In this document: one piece after another, positions 8,901 to 17,190 of the stretch | How the letters are laid out: each line of letters begins with the position of its first letter | Numbering within the stretch: the first letter of the stretch is position 1 | NCBI GenBank assembly: GCA_029245245.1 | Contig: JAQWPT010000007.1 | Location: 41,942 to 105,941, forward strand | Reading direction: 5' to 3' | DNA length: 64,000 nt | Source: Phycisphaerales bacterium | GTDB taxonomy: Bacteria; Planctomycetota; Phycisphaerae; Phycisphaerales; SM1A02 | Notes under the pieces: generated by a model | The model's database searches: none | What the model was told of the DNA's origin: nothing | The model's input: only the letters and a program-made list of their open reading frames with translations | Translations under genes and position numbers: made by a program

Positions 8901-10377
8901 TGCCGGCACCCTGTCCGTCCAGGGCTCCGTGGCCGGACTCGAGGTCGGGGCCGTACTTCCCCTGATCGATTCGGGACTGGAAAGTGGTGGGTTGTCCAGC
9001 GGATTTGAACTGGCGCTCCTGCCGGGCCTGCCCGACAACCGCTGTTTCCTCCTGCACCAGGGCGGCGGATCGCGGGGCTCGACCGTGGTGTGGCTGGAAG
9101 TCATCGACCTGGCGGATCTCATCGCCTTCGACGATGACGACCCCTATGCGGTGGGTGATGGGGCAACGGCCGTGCTGACCGCGGATCTCAACAGTGACGA
9201 CTACGAGGAAATCGTCGTCGTGCTCGGTGGATCGCCAGGCAGCCTCGTGATCTTCAACAACGATGGGGCTGGTGGATTCGCGAGCCAGGATGTCTATGCA
9301 CTGGGCAACGATCCGGCCGGCCTCGCGTCCGGCGACTTCGACGGCGACGGGGACATCGACCTGGCGGCTTCGAACTTCACTGACAATACCGTGGACATCT
9401 TCCGAAACGATGGAACAGGAATGTTCGTTCCCGACGGAACCCCACTGGCGGTCGGAGCTGGTCCGCTGGGCCTCGGAGCACGTGACCTTGATCTCGATGG
9501 GCTCGACGACCTGCTCGTCTGCTGCAGCGAGGAACGCGAGATCCAGACCTACCTTGGCTTGTCCCTTCGGGGTACCAGGGAGGCCCAGAAGGTCGACACC
9601 GACGGCAAACCCAGCAGCATCGATCCGGCCGACTACGACAAGGAGAAGAGCGGTGACGTGGGGGCCACGACGACCGAACCAGGCATGATCCTGACCATGA
9701 GCGTCAATGGCAGCGGTGAACTCGGTGAACCACAGGGCCATCCGTCCGGGCCAAAGCCCAGCAACATCAAGGGCAAGGACGTCGATGGCGATGGTGAAGG
9801 AGACTTCGTCGCCAGTGACGAAGAGGAGGGCACGGTGACGGTGCTCAAGAAGTCATCCTCCACCCGTGGCTACGATCCGCCGCTCGTGATCACGGTGGCG
9901 GCGTCCACCGGTTCGCTGACGCTCTTCGACTTTGACGTTGACGGAGATGAAGACATCGCGGTCGTGGCGACCTTGGACGACGGCAGCAGGGTCGCGAAAA
10001 TGCTCCGGAATGATTCGGATCTCTACGGCGGTTCACTGCTCGTGTTCGCCGATGCCGAGGATCTTGCAACCGATGTCGACGTCCTGCTGCTGTCCAGCGG
10101 CGATCTGGATCACGACGGCGATGATGATCTCGTGGTCATCGGTGAGCGGGACCTCCGGGGAGGACGCGGCCTGGCCAGCACACTGGGGGTCTACGACAAT
10201 CCGCGGTGCGTGGGCGATACCGACGGCGACCAGGTCGTCGACGTTTCCGACCTGTTGGATGTCATCTCGAACTGGGGTGCGTGCAACGGCTGCACCTGTG
10301 ACTTCAACCTGGACGGCATGGTCGATGTCATGGACCTGCTCGAGGTGATTGGTTCCTGGGGACTCTGCGCCAAGTAG
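5935..10377 (+). CDS. Giant secreted FG-GAP/VCBS-repeat protein with dockerin-like C-terminus
   Basis: About 1480 residues. GTG 5935 is chosen because AGGGAGGGGAG ends about 8 nt upstream and the product then begins MDHLKR followed by a hydrophobic stretch and a signal-peptidase-like VCA-D; an ATG at 5881 would only add a polar extension. The first 750 residues hold many FG-GAP-like blades (FGxSxxxxGxxxxVGxP), consistent with beta-propellers. A middle non-propeller region of about 250 residues follows. Residues about 1090-1400 carry Ca-binding repeats (DFDGDGDIDLA, DVDGDGEGD, DFDVDGDEDIA). The tail has two dockerin-like loops (GDTDGDQVVDVSDLLDVI and DFNLDGMVDVMDLLEVIGSWG). It is probably exported and surface-bound or released. 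Role unknown; integrin-like adhesion or matrix functions are known for the repeat type. Confidence 0.88.
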   Translation: MDHLKRACWLLVCALPWLAGWQALVCADLLEDGSWRVNEGLSSTYEYFGQSTAMVDDLLLVGSPREFARGDGEGQAVLYQFSDGDWHRIQSFSDSASWSFGTTVDMDAQRIVISSPAESNGTGDFGAVYVYVQGATKWELDGVVQAGAGSYLGQFGLAVSLDGSFLAVGEPAWDESSGGNEGRAHIWRLGANGAYAQLQTVEPDQSERGRGFGWSLELEGDVLAVGGPSIYGGAIDDGGRAWIFRKNGDYYEQDARLEAPAPMVDEQELFGYSIALDGTRVAIGRPGKDLDATHPSHGSVHLYLDDGTSWLHEQEMIADELGAQRLGTSVDVSAGRVVAGMPGDGGYGADSGAVAIFERTKVEWEQAARISAMDGQERAEFGHSVCMSGERVAVGAPSFDGETSIRAAYIYDSTDGWQQQPEGTVVPTLFADASIDPVTPVDGAAFGYRVAHDGDWGIAVELPVESGSLGRVSFLHRSGSEWSVVQVDDLDDLVPSGSGGSLASVAIDQNWAIVGLGMPVKFGNVLLYTRDGSGTWTLEHVFANPIPSDDTFGATVDLNRNNERVVVGSPGADPNGVVHTYALVNSTWVLETISPDDRGEGGGGTPSQFFGQGLEFLGGNWLAIGAPGESDLVGKVYICNFSGGTWNQFQVIDDPGLPLRGAGGTSMFGYSISLNFDGYLFIGAPSQSLFGEGTAGAGCVHVFEYDSVQNAFLPADFIMSADPRGGSMFGWDLDRSGDMLVISEPFADDLALNTGRIWLYEKIQVGSGRGKGGSDEPQWIRTAKLVSNEPLQADLLGYTVSLAGASLLSNSNNGGGVDSMSGRIKVFDTPFMSFWNRPSGGSIDDVGAWLPEPPSVSRGAVFSTWGGAGYDLYLDETSDMTSIRIGLDQVRAVPAEDGSTFGTKADPVSFFVGCPPDMSQSTAALSGGELTINGDISLGSDELAGTVRLEDAAKLNINGTWAQASRGRLSMTVYEGMTSRLEISDTPQLAGTLSVQGSVAGLEVGAVLPLIDSGLESGGLSSGFELALLPGLPDNRCFLLHQGGGSRGSTVVWLEVIDLADLIAFDDDDPYAVGDGATAVLTADLNSDDYEEIVVVLGGSPGSLVIFNNDGAGGFASQDVYALGNDPAGLASGDFDGDGDIDLAASNFTDNTVDIFRNDGTGMFVPDGTPLAVGAGPLGLGARDLDLDGLDDLLVCCSEEREIQTYLGLSLRGTREAQKVDTDGKPSSIDPADYDKEKSGDVGATTTEPGMILTMSVNGSGELGEPQGHPSGPKPSNIKGKDVDGDGEGDFVASDEEEGTVTVLKKSSSTRGYDPPLVITVAASTGSLTLFDFDVDGDEDIAVVATLDDGSRVAKMLRNDSDLYGGSLLVFADAEDLATDVDVLLLSSGDLDHDGDDDLVVIGERDLRGGRGLASTLGVYDNPRCVGDTDGDQVVDVSDLLDVISNWGACNGCTCDFNLDGMVDVMDLLEVIGSWGLCAK

Positions 10378-10428
10378 GCGCACCGATCTCCCACGGGAGC
10401 TCAACACGTTTTTCAATGCATGGAGTGG

Positions 10429-10749
10429 TCAGGCGACGTCGAGGCAGTCGGCGACGCTCTTGAGATCATTGACGATCTGGGGAGTCACCAGCAGCGTGAA
10501 GGTGGCACCGGGTTCCGCTACGGCGAGCTTGGTGACCCGCTTGCGGTTGACCCATTTCCGGCCGGCCCGGATGTAGGTGACGTTGTCCTTGAGTCGACGC
10601 AGGGTGGCGAGTTTGCTACGACCGTTCTGGACGCTGGTCTGCATGCCCATGAGGCGTTCGATGGTCTTGCGGCCCGCCGGAGTGCGGGGAGTGCGCTGTA
10701 CGGTGAAGGTCATCGTCTGGTTGGGCGTGATCTGGTCTGCGGTCGACAT
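10429..10749 (-). CDS. Conserved-looking hypothetical protein, 106 aa, basic
   Basis: A 106-residue, Arg/Lys-rich protein without signal peptide or membrane segment. The centre (RSKLATLRRLKDNVTYIRAGRKWVNRKR) is strongly basic and could bind nucleic acid or acidic protein, but I recognise no family. AGGAG lies about 7 nt before the ATG, which supports real translation. It lies between the giant secreted protein (convergent) and the FHA-GspE ATPase (same strand, 113 nt upstream in the reading direction), so it could be the second gene of that ATPase transcript. Confidence 0.65.
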   Translation of the reverse strand: MSTADQITPNQTMTFTVQRTPRTPAGRKTIERLMGMQTSVQNGRSKLATLRRLKDNVTYIRAGRKWVNRKRVTKLAVAEPGATFTLLVTPQIVNDLKSVADCLDVA

Positions 10750-10862
10750 GGTCGGACTCCTGCCACCTCCAGGGATGGCCTTGTTTCGAGCCGCACAGTG
10801 TAGCAGGTGGTTCAGGAGCGGCCAAGGGCCTGTTCAGGGTGGCAGCAGGGCGGCAGTGGGGA

Positions 10863-12596
10863 TTACTCGGTCCCGGCCACCCGGTCGATCTCGTCGAAGG
10901 TGGTGTCACCCTCGGCCACGAGGTGGAATCCGTATTCTTCCAGGGAGGTGAAGAGGCCCTGCTTGGCGATCTCACGGATGCCCTGGATGGTGGGAGTCTT
11001 CATGATGACGTCCCGCATGGAATCGGAGACTTCCAGCAATTCGAAAAGTGCTCGCCGGCCAATGAAGCCCGTTCGGAGGCACTGCTTGCAGCCGGTGGGG
11101 ACGAAGATCTCGGGCACACCGCCAAGTGACTGGCCCATCTTCATGTTCTGGCTCGGGGTGGGTGTGACGCCCTTCTTGCAGGTGTTGCAGAGGAGCCGGA
11201 CCAGCCGCTGGGCCACGATGAGGTTCAATGCGTTGGCCACGAGGAAGGCTTCCACGCCCAGGTCCAGGAGGCGGAAGATCGCACCGATGGAATCCTTGGC
11301 ATGGACGGTGGTGTAGACCAGGTGTCCCGTCATGGATGCCTGCATGGCCACGGTGGCGGTCTCGATGTCCCGGATCTCGCCGACGAAGATCACGTCGGGA
11401 TCCTGCCGGAGGACCGAGCGAAGAATGCTGCCGAATGAGTTGCCCTGGTCGGAGTCGACGGGAATCTGGGTGCACCCGTCCAGGTAGTACTCGACCGGGT
11501 CCTCGATGGTGATGGCGTTTCGCTGCTCGACGTCGATTTCGCGGATGCACGAGTAGAGCGTGGTGGTCTTGCCCGAGCCGGTGGGGCCGCAGGCAAGCAG
11601 CAGGCCTGCGTCCTTGGTCGCGATCGTCCGGAGTTTTTCATACTGCCAGGGAAGGCAGCCCAGTTCGTGCAGGCGACTCGGGGCGTTCTGGGAATCCAGG
11701 ACGCGAATGACGAGTTTCTGGCCATGCACGGAGGGCGTGAGGCTGACGCGATAGTCGACCCGGCGGCCCTTCACCGCGACGGAGAAGTGCCCGTCCTGGA
11801 CGGTGTTCTTCTGGCTGGTTTCGATCTGGCAGAGGATCTTGATCAGGCCCAACAGTCGCTTGAACAACGTTTCAGAGATGTCCACGGCGCTGATCATGTA
11901 GCCATCGACACGAAGCCGGATGACTGAACCCTGCAGTTTCGGCTCGACATGCAGGTCGGTCGCCCGTACCCGGAACGAGGTGAACAGGAGCAGGCGGAGG
12001 GCCCGGATGCTTTCGCCGGCTTCCTCCTCGTTGCCGGTTTCGATGCCTGACGAGGTCGCCTGGTGCAGGGTCACACCCTTGGTGTCCACGAGGCTGATGT
12101 CGGTTTCGTCGAAGCTTCGTTCATGGCCGCCTTCGGCCATCTCCCGCAGGCGGCGTTCGTAGCCGGTCTGCACGCTTCCCGCGGCATCCGCATGGAGGTC
12201 GATGTCGAGGGTGGGGATGTTGGAGTCCAGTGGTTCGTCGAGATCATCCATGGAGGACTTGAAGTTCGGGACGTTCGAACGCTTGTTGGTGAACGTCTGG
12301 ACTGGGTCGATGAACCGTATTTCCGTGGCCCCGATGCGCACGACATCTCCATTGTCCAGAGGCTGGATGTCAACGTCCTTGTTGTTGAGTTTCGTGCCGT
12401 TCCTGGAGCCCAGATCCCGGAGTTGGAAGCAACTGCTGTCATTGCCCTTCATCGGTTCGATGACGCAGTGGTGCCGGCTTGCCCGGTCATCCTCGAGCAC
12501 CAGGGTGTTGTCATCTGAGCGACCGATCGTCAACGCATCCTCGGAGAGATCGATTCGTTTGCGGCCTTGGCGTGTTCGAACTTCGATGAGTGCCAT
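10863..12596 (-). CDS. FHA domain fused to GspE/PilB-type secretion ATPase
   Basis: A 577-residue fusion. Residues 1-96 form an FHA phosphothreonine-binding domain with GRS (25-27), SRHH (40-43) and GSRNG (63-67). After a linker to about 195 comes a GspE/PilB ATPase: Walker A GPTGSGKT (337-344), Walker B VIFVGEIRD (402-410), HAKDS histidine-box region (432-436), and a CxxC..CxxC zinc site (470/473 and 503/506). Such ATPases power type II secretion or type IV pilus assembly at the inner membrane. GspE normally starts with an N1/MshEN domain; here FHA takes that place, implying recruitment through Ser/Thr phosphorylation. The secretin at 59279 is a possible partner. No platform (GspF/PilC) or pilin gene is adjacent. 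Confidence 0.93.
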   Translation of the reverse strand: MALIEVRTRQGRKRIDLSEDALTIGRSDDNTLVLEDDRASRHHCVIEPMKGNDSSCFQLRDLGSRNGTKLNNKDVDIQPLDNGDVVRIGATEIRFIDPVQTFTNKRSNVPNFKSSMDDLDEPLDSNIPTLDIDLHADAAGSVQTGYERRLREMAEGGHERSFDETDISLVDTKGVTLHQATSSGIETGNEEEAGESIRALRLLLFTSFRVRATDLHVEPKLQGSVIRLRVDGYMISAVDISETLFKRLLGLIKILCQIETSQKNTVQDGHFSVAVKGRRVDYRVSLTPSVHGQKLVIRVLDSQNAPSRLHELGCLPWQYEKLRTIATKDAGLLLACGPTGSGKTTTLYSCIREIDVEQRNAITIEDPVEYYLDGCTQIPVDSDQGNSFGSILRSVLRQDPDVIFVGEIRDIETATVAMQASMTGHLVYTTVHAKDSIGAIFRLLDLGVEAFLVANALNLIVAQRLVRLLCNTCKKGVTPTPSQNMKMGQSLGGVPEIFVPTGCKQCLRTGFIGRRALFELLEVSDSMRDVIMKTPTIQGIREIAKQGLFTSLEEYGFHLVAEGDTTFDEIDRVAGTE

Positions 12597-12651
12597 GAAG
12601 TGTGTTGCCCTTCAGGATGAAATACTTCCAGTTCCGGCTCGTAGGAGATCG

Positions 12652-12680
12652 ATTCTAGCATTGGGAAATATAGTGTTCAG
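12652..12680 (-). promoter_or_regulatory. Possible promoter of the FHA-GspE gene
   Basis: On the minus strand CTGAAC (12675-12680) and TAGAAT (12652-12657) are separated by 17 nt. The -10 matches consensus at 5 of 6 positions and the -35 weakly. Transcription would start near 12645, leaving a leader of about 50 nt that includes AAGGG ahead of the ATG at 12596. Confidence 0.3.
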
Positions 12681-13026
12681 TGGTTGGTTTCGGTCTTGAA
12701 AGTGGATTTGAGGGTGAGGGTTCTCCGGCTTGGGAGAATCAGGACCTCATATTTCAGGCTTGGAACTGCGATTCATGACTTTGCATGCTCGTTTCCTGCC
12801 AACAACCCCATAATTCAGCCGATGGAACAGCCTTATGGGCCTTGGTGGGCCACAAATGTATGGTGTTCAGGAGAACCGTCAGGCACTTTGGTGCGTATTT
12901 GATATCTGGTAGTTGGCGTTCCTGCCCAAGCAGGGCAGGGAGGCTGTAATCGACTGTTATCAAGTGAGTTAGTATGTTTCGCATCGCAGGTGTTTCCCGG
13001 AGATTGGCTGCCAGAGGAGCCTTGAA
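12681..13026 (+). other. Intergenic region, AT-richer than surroundings, with two hairpins
   Basis: No convincing gene is present. Two inverted repeats stand out: TTCTCC/GGAGAA (12721-12726 with 12733-12738) and CCTGCCC/GGGCAGG (12921-12927 with 12933-12939, loop AAGCA). Neither has a T-run, so they are not obvious terminators. The last 70 nt lead into the beta-helix gene and hold its GAGGAG ribosome site. The stretch separates two divergent genes and is expected to hold both promoters. Confidence 0.5.
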
Positions 13027-14175
13027 GTGAATCGGTTGGTCAGAAAATGCGGAATGGCACGTTGGCGAGGTTGGGTTGCTCCAGCCTTTGTTGCGTGCCT
13101 GCTTGCATCATCTGTGGCCCAGGCCCGGACCATCCAGGTTCCCGGTACGTACGTGACCATTCAGGAGGCCATTGATGTCGCGGAAGCCGGGGATGAGATC
13201 CACGTGGCTCCGGGGCGATACATGGAATCCATCAATCCCGGGGGCAAGGCCATTCGTATCTTTGCCACCGAGGGACCCCGATTGACCTTTCTCGACGGAA
13301 CCGGGCAGCACAACAGTGTTATTCGCTGCGTCAGTGGCGAAGGCGCCGGGACGATCATCGAGGGCTTCAGGGTCGTCTCGGGTACCGGTGATCCAAGTTT
13401 CTACGGGCCGGAAGCGACCATCGGGGGCGGTATCGTCGCCATGGCATCAAGCCCCGTGATCCGCAACTGCGTCATCGAAGGAAACAACGCCAGTTACAAC
13501 GGCGGAGGCATGTTCAACGGATCGGGATCTGACGTGAAACTCGATGGATGTCGTTTCATGAAGAACGCCGCGGAGAAGGGCGGAGCGATCTTCAACATCG
13601 AGAGCTCACCCCAGATTCTCCTCTGCGAGTTCGAGTCGAATTCCGCTCGCTATGCCGGTGGAGGCATCTACAACGCCAACCAGAGTGAGCCGTCCATCAA
13701 GGACTGCAATTTCACGCTCAATCTCGCCACCTACAACGGCGGTGCAATCTACAACTACGACAGCACTCCGACGATCTCCAACTGCGTGTTCTTCAACAAC
13801 GCGGCCACCTACAAGGGTGGGGCGATCTACCACGGGTACCGGAGTGGCACGTTGATCGAGGATGGGACCAGCCGGTTCCAGACCGACAACGACGACATCG
13901 CCGGTGGCGGCTACTTGATGAGTGTCGCCAATCCCAAGGGGGCCTGCTGCATCGGTGGAGCCTGCATCGAGGTCGAGGAGGCCCCGTGCGTCAAGGCGGG
14001 CGGCTCCTGGGCCGGTGCCAACACGAACTGCAAGGAAACCCTCGCCAACTTCTGTCCCAAGCCTCAGGCCGGGGACATGAATCGGGACGGCCTCGTGGAC
14101 ATCAACGACATGGCGATCCTCATGAACGTCTGGGGCACCAGGCGTCAAGGCTCGGCCAGCCGTCCCCGCCGCTGA
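13027..14175 (+). CDS. Secreted right-handed parallel beta-helix protein with truncated dockerin-like tail
   Basis: A 382-residue protein beginning at GTG 13027, 9 nt after GAGGAG. A basic start and hydrophobic segment ending VAQA-RT give a signal peptide of about 35 residues. TIQEAIDVAEAGDEIHVAPGRY is the DUF1565/pectate-lyase-like entry to a beta-helix, followed by repeated coils (NNASYNGGGMFN, NSARYAGGGIYN, NLATYNGGAIYN, NAATYKGGAIYH). Then comes a Cys-rich module (GACCIGGACIEVEEAPC) often seen in planctomycete secreted proteins, and a single loop GDMNRDGLVDINDMAILMNVWG. Dockerin-type tails usually have two loops; here the second is missing and a short basic end (RRQGSASRPRR) follows. Substrate unknown; the fold is common in polysaccharide-active and surface proteins. 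Confidence 0.87.
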   Translation: MNRLVRKCGMARWRGWVAPAFVACLLASSVAQARTIQVPGTYVTIQEAIDVAEAGDEIHVAPGRYMESINPGGKAIRIFATEGPRLTFLDGTGQHNSVIRCVSGEGAGTIIEGFRVVSGTGDPSFYGPEATIGGGIVAMASSPVIRNCVIEGNNASYNGGGMFNGSGSDVKLDGCRFMKNAAEKGGAIFNIESSPQILLCEFESNSARYAGGGIYNANQSEPSIKDCNFTLNLATYNGGAIYNYDSTPTISNCVFFNNAATYKGGAIYHGYRSGTLIEDGTSRFQTDNDDIAGGGYLMSVANPKGACCIGGACIEVEEAPCVKAGGSWAGANTNCKETLANFCPKPQAGDMNRDGLVDINDMAILMNVWGTRRQGSASRPRR

Positions 14176-14277
14176 ACAACCTGTCTGTACGCAAATGGAT
14201 TCGAGCGAACACGAGGGTGATCGCCTTCTCTACAATGTTCCGAGCCCGGGCCGGTGCCCGGGGGGATCCATGATGCC

Positions 14278-16170
14278 ATGAGTACCCAGGCCCCATCCCG
14301 ACCGAACGACCTCGTCGACCTCGACTCCGTCGCCATCCGTTTCTGCGGTGATTCCGGGGATGGGATGCAGTTGACGGGTGGCCAGTTCACCACGACCTCG
14401 GCACTCTTCGGAAACGACTTTTCGACCTTCCCGGATTTTCCGGCCGAGATTCGTGCCCCGCGGGGCACGACGTTCGGCGTATCGGGCTTCCAGGTTCACT
14501 TTGCGGATCACCATATCCATACTCCCGGCGATGCGGTCAACGCGATGGTTGCGATGAACCCCGCCGCATTCAAGGTGAACATCGCCGACGTCGAACCCGG
14601 TGGCGTCGTGATCGTCAACGAGGATGAGTTCACGAAGGTCGGCCTGAAGAAGGCCGGCTACGCGCCGGATGAGAACCCGCTGGACGACGAATCGCTTTCC
14701 ACCCGCTACCAGTTTCGCCCCATTCCCATCAGTCGCCTGACCAGGGAGTCACTCGCCGACAGCGAGATGGGGGCCAAGGACATCGACCGCTGTCGAAACA
14801 TGTATGCCCTCGGGCTCGTGTACTGGCTCTACGATCGGCCACTCGACGCCACCATCGACTACCTGCAGAGTTACTTCGGTACCAAGAAGAACCTTCCGAA
14901 GGTGGCGGAGATCAACATCGCCGCACTCAAGGCCGGGTACTACTTCGGTGAGACGGCTGAGATCTTCCCCGTGCAGTACCGGGTGAGCCCGGCTCCGCTC
15001 TCGAAGGGTACGTATCGAAAGATCAGCGGCACCGAGGCGACGGTGCTTGGGTTCGCCGCCGCTGCGCAGAAAGCCTCCAAGGATCTTCTCTACGCCGGGT
15101 ACCCCATTACCCCTGCTTCGGAACTGCTGCACGGGCTCAGCGGGCTCAAGCATCTCGGTATCCGTACCTTCCAGGCCGAGGACGAGATTGCTGCAGTGTG
15201 TGCCGCCATCGGCGCCAGTTTCGCCGGCCAGATCGGCGTGACGGGGACATCCGGTCCGGGCCTGGCTCTCAAGGGTGAAGCACTCGGCCTGGCCGTCATG
15301 CTGGAGCTGCCGATCATCGTCGTCGATGTGCAGCGAGCGGGACCAGCGACCGGCATGCCGACCAAGACCGAGCAGGCGGATCTGCTGCAGGCGATGTACG
15401 GACGGAGCGGGGAAACTCCCTGCATCATCCTTGCGCCAAGCGGGCCATCCGACTGTTTCGAACTCGTCGTCGAGGCGGTACGCCTCGCGGTGCGCTGCAT
15501 GTGTCCGGTCCTGTTCCTGTCCGACGGCTCCATCGCCAACGGTGCCGAGCCCTGGAAACTTCCGGATCTTGATGCCATCGAACCCATCGTCATCGAGCAT
15601 CCAACGGAGCCGGCCGAGGGTGATGAACACTACCGTCCGTACCGCCGTGATCCGGACACCCTGTCACGGCAATGGGCGATTCCGGGAACTCCCGGTCTCG
15701 AGCATCGCGTCGGCGGGCTCGAGAAGGAAGACATCACCGGAAACGTCTCCTACGACAGCGACAACCACGACCACATGATTCGTCAGCGGGAAGAGAAGAT
15801 CCGGCGGGCTGCGGACATCATCGCCCCCCTGGAGGTCGACGATCCCGAAGGTGCGGACGTCCTCGTGCTCGGCTGGGGCAGTACCCGTGGTGCCATCATG
15901 GGATCGGTACTGGCACTGCGTGAAGAGGGGTGCTCCGTTGCCGTCGCCCATCTTCGCCATCTCAACCCGTTCCCCGCGAACATCGAAGAGATCCTGAACC
16001 GGTACGAGACGGTGATCGTGCCCGAGAACAACACCGGCCAGTTGAAGATGCTGCTGCAGGGGCGGTTCCTGAAGCCCATCACCGGCATCAATGAACTCAA
16101 GGGACGCGCCTTCCACGTGCATGAACTTCGTGATCGCATCCGTGATCTGATGCAGGGAGGTGCTTCGTGA
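14278..16170 (+). CDS. korA: 2-oxoacid:ferredoxin oxidoreductase, fused gamma-alpha subunit (KorA)
   Basis: About 630 residues. The first 190 residues are the gamma domain (RFCGDSGDGMQLTGGQF), followed by the pyrimidine-domain alpha part (GTEATVLGFAAAAQKASKDLLYAGYPITPASELLHGL and the GTSGPGLALKGE loop) and a C-terminal transketolase-like domain (VLGWGSTRGAIMGSV). KorAB oxidises 2-oxoglutarate or a related 2-oxoacid to the acyl-CoA and reduces ferredoxin. ATG 14278 is preferred over the in-frame GTG 14254, which adds only 8 residues; GGGGG lies 12-18 nt upstream. A TACAAT box at 14231-14236 gives a likely transcription start about 35 nt before the ATG. The stop overlaps korB by 4 nt. Confidence 0.93.
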   Translation: MSTQAPSRPNDLVDLDSVAIRFCGDSGDGMQLTGGQFTTTSALFGNDFSTFPDFPAEIRAPRGTTFGVSGFQVHFADHHIHTPGDAVNAMVAMNPAAFKVNIADVEPGGVVIVNEDEFTKVGLKKAGYAPDENPLDDESLSTRYQFRPIPISRLTRESLADSEMGAKDIDRCRNMYALGLVYWLYDRPLDATIDYLQSYFGTKKNLPKVAEINIAALKAGYYFGETAEIFPVQYRVSPAPLSKGTYRKISGTEATVLGFAAAAQKASKDLLYAGYPITPASELLHGLSGLKHLGIRTFQAEDEIAAVCAAIGASFAGQIGVTGTSGPGLALKGEALGLAVMLELPIIVVDVQRAGPATGMPTKTEQADLLQAMYGRSGETPCIILAPSGPSDCFELVVEAVRLAVRCMCPVLFLSDGSIANGAEPWKLPDLDAIEPIVIEHPTEPAEGDEHYRPYRRDPDTLSRQWAIPGTPGLEHRVGGLEKEDITGNVSYDSDNHDHMIRQREEKIRRAADIIAPLEVDDPEGADVLVLGWGSTRGAIMGSVLALREEGCSVAVAHLRHLNPFPANIEEILNRYETVIVPENNTGQLKMLLQGRFLKPITGINELKGRAFHVHELRDRIRDLMQGGAS

Positions 16171-17183
16171 GCGATGTTGCACTGCCGACCCTGAAGGCGA
16201 AGGACTTCACCACCGACCAGGATGTGAGATGGTGCCCGGGCTGCGGCGACTACGCGGTGCTTGCGGCGGTTCGCAAGACCCTCCCGGACCTTGGTCGGAA
16301 GAAGGAGGACTTCGTCTTCATCTCCGGCATCGGGTGCGCAGCGCGTTTCCCGTACTACATGGAGACCTACGGGCTGCACTCGATCCACGGCCGCGCTCCA
16401 GCATTCGCCACCGGCGTGAAGATCGCGAATCCGGAACTGGATGTCTGGCTCATCTCCGGTGACGGCGATCTGCTCTCGATCGGCGGCAATCACACGATGC
16501 ACATCATGCGTCGCAATGTCGACGTGAACATCATCCTGCTCAACAACCGGATCTACGGGCTCACCAAGGGCCAGTACTCGCCCACGAGCGAGCGGGGCAA
16601 GGTCACCAAGTCCACGCCCGACGGCTCGATCGATTCCCCACTGAACCCGTTGTCGCTCGCCCTCGGCGCCGACTCCACGTTCATCGCCCGCGGAATCGAC
16701 ATCGATGCCAAGCATCTCACCACCCTCATGCAGCGTGGAGCGGCCCACCGGGGCACGAGTTTCATCGAGGTCTACCAGGACTGCAACATCTTCAATCACA
16801 AGGTGTGGTTCTACGCTTCCCAGAAGGACAGCCGCCCGGAGCACACGGTTGAATGCGTCCATGGTGAGCCGATCGTCTTCGGGTCGGATCGGAATCGTGG
16901 CATTCGTTTCGCCGACGGCGAACTCCAGGTGATCCAACTTGGTGGCGAGTTCTCCGAGGCCGACTGCATGGTTCACGACGAACGCAATCGTCTGCAGGCC
17001 TGGATGTTGACCCGAATGCACCATCCCGAGTTCCCCGAACCGCTCGGCGTGCTCTACTGCAACCCCGATGTGCCTTCCTACGGAGCGGCCCTCGAGGACC
17101 AGGTCACCGCGGCCCGCGAGAAGCGGTCCGGTCAGGATCTCGCGACGCTCGTGCGTGGACGTGAGACCTGGGACGTGGACTGA
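16167..17183 (+). CDS. korB: 2-oxoacid:ferredoxin oxidoreductase beta subunit (KorB)
   Basis: A 338-residue thiamine-diphosphate subunit. WCPGCGDYAVL near residue 22 holds the CxxC that contributes to the iron-sulfur site of KorB-type enzymes, GDGDLLSIGGNH is the TPP/Mg motif, and GLTKGQYSPTS follows as in the family. It starts at GTG 16167, overlapping the korA stop by 4 nt, so the subunits are translationally coupled. No separate ferredoxin-like delta subunit is next to it. Because a complete-looking SucAB pair is also in this window, the true substrate may be 2-oxoglutarate or another 2-oxoacid; sequence motifs alone do not settle this. Confidence 0.93.
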   Translation: MSDVALPTLKAKDFTTDQDVRWCPGCGDYAVLAAVRKTLPDLGRKKEDFVFISGIGCAARFPYYMETYGLHSIHGRAPAFATGVKIANPELDVWLISGDGDLLSIGGNHTMHIMRRNVDVNIILLNNRIYGLTKGQYSPTSERGKVTKSTPDGSIDSPLNPLSLALGADSTFIARGIDIDAKHLTTLMQRGAAHRGTSFIEVYQDCNIFNHKVWFYASQKDSRPEHTVECVHGEPIVFGSDRNRGIRFADGELQVIQLGGEFSEADCMVHDERNRLQAWMLTRMHHPEFPEPLGVLYCNPDVPSYGAALEDQVTAAREKRSGQDLATLVRGRETWDVD

Positions 17184-17190
17184 GCCATCC

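Noticed and set aside
14254..14277. Earlier GTG start for korA
   Set aside because: It adds only eight residues (MPGGIHDA) without family similarity; the ATG at 14278 fits the family N-terminus.
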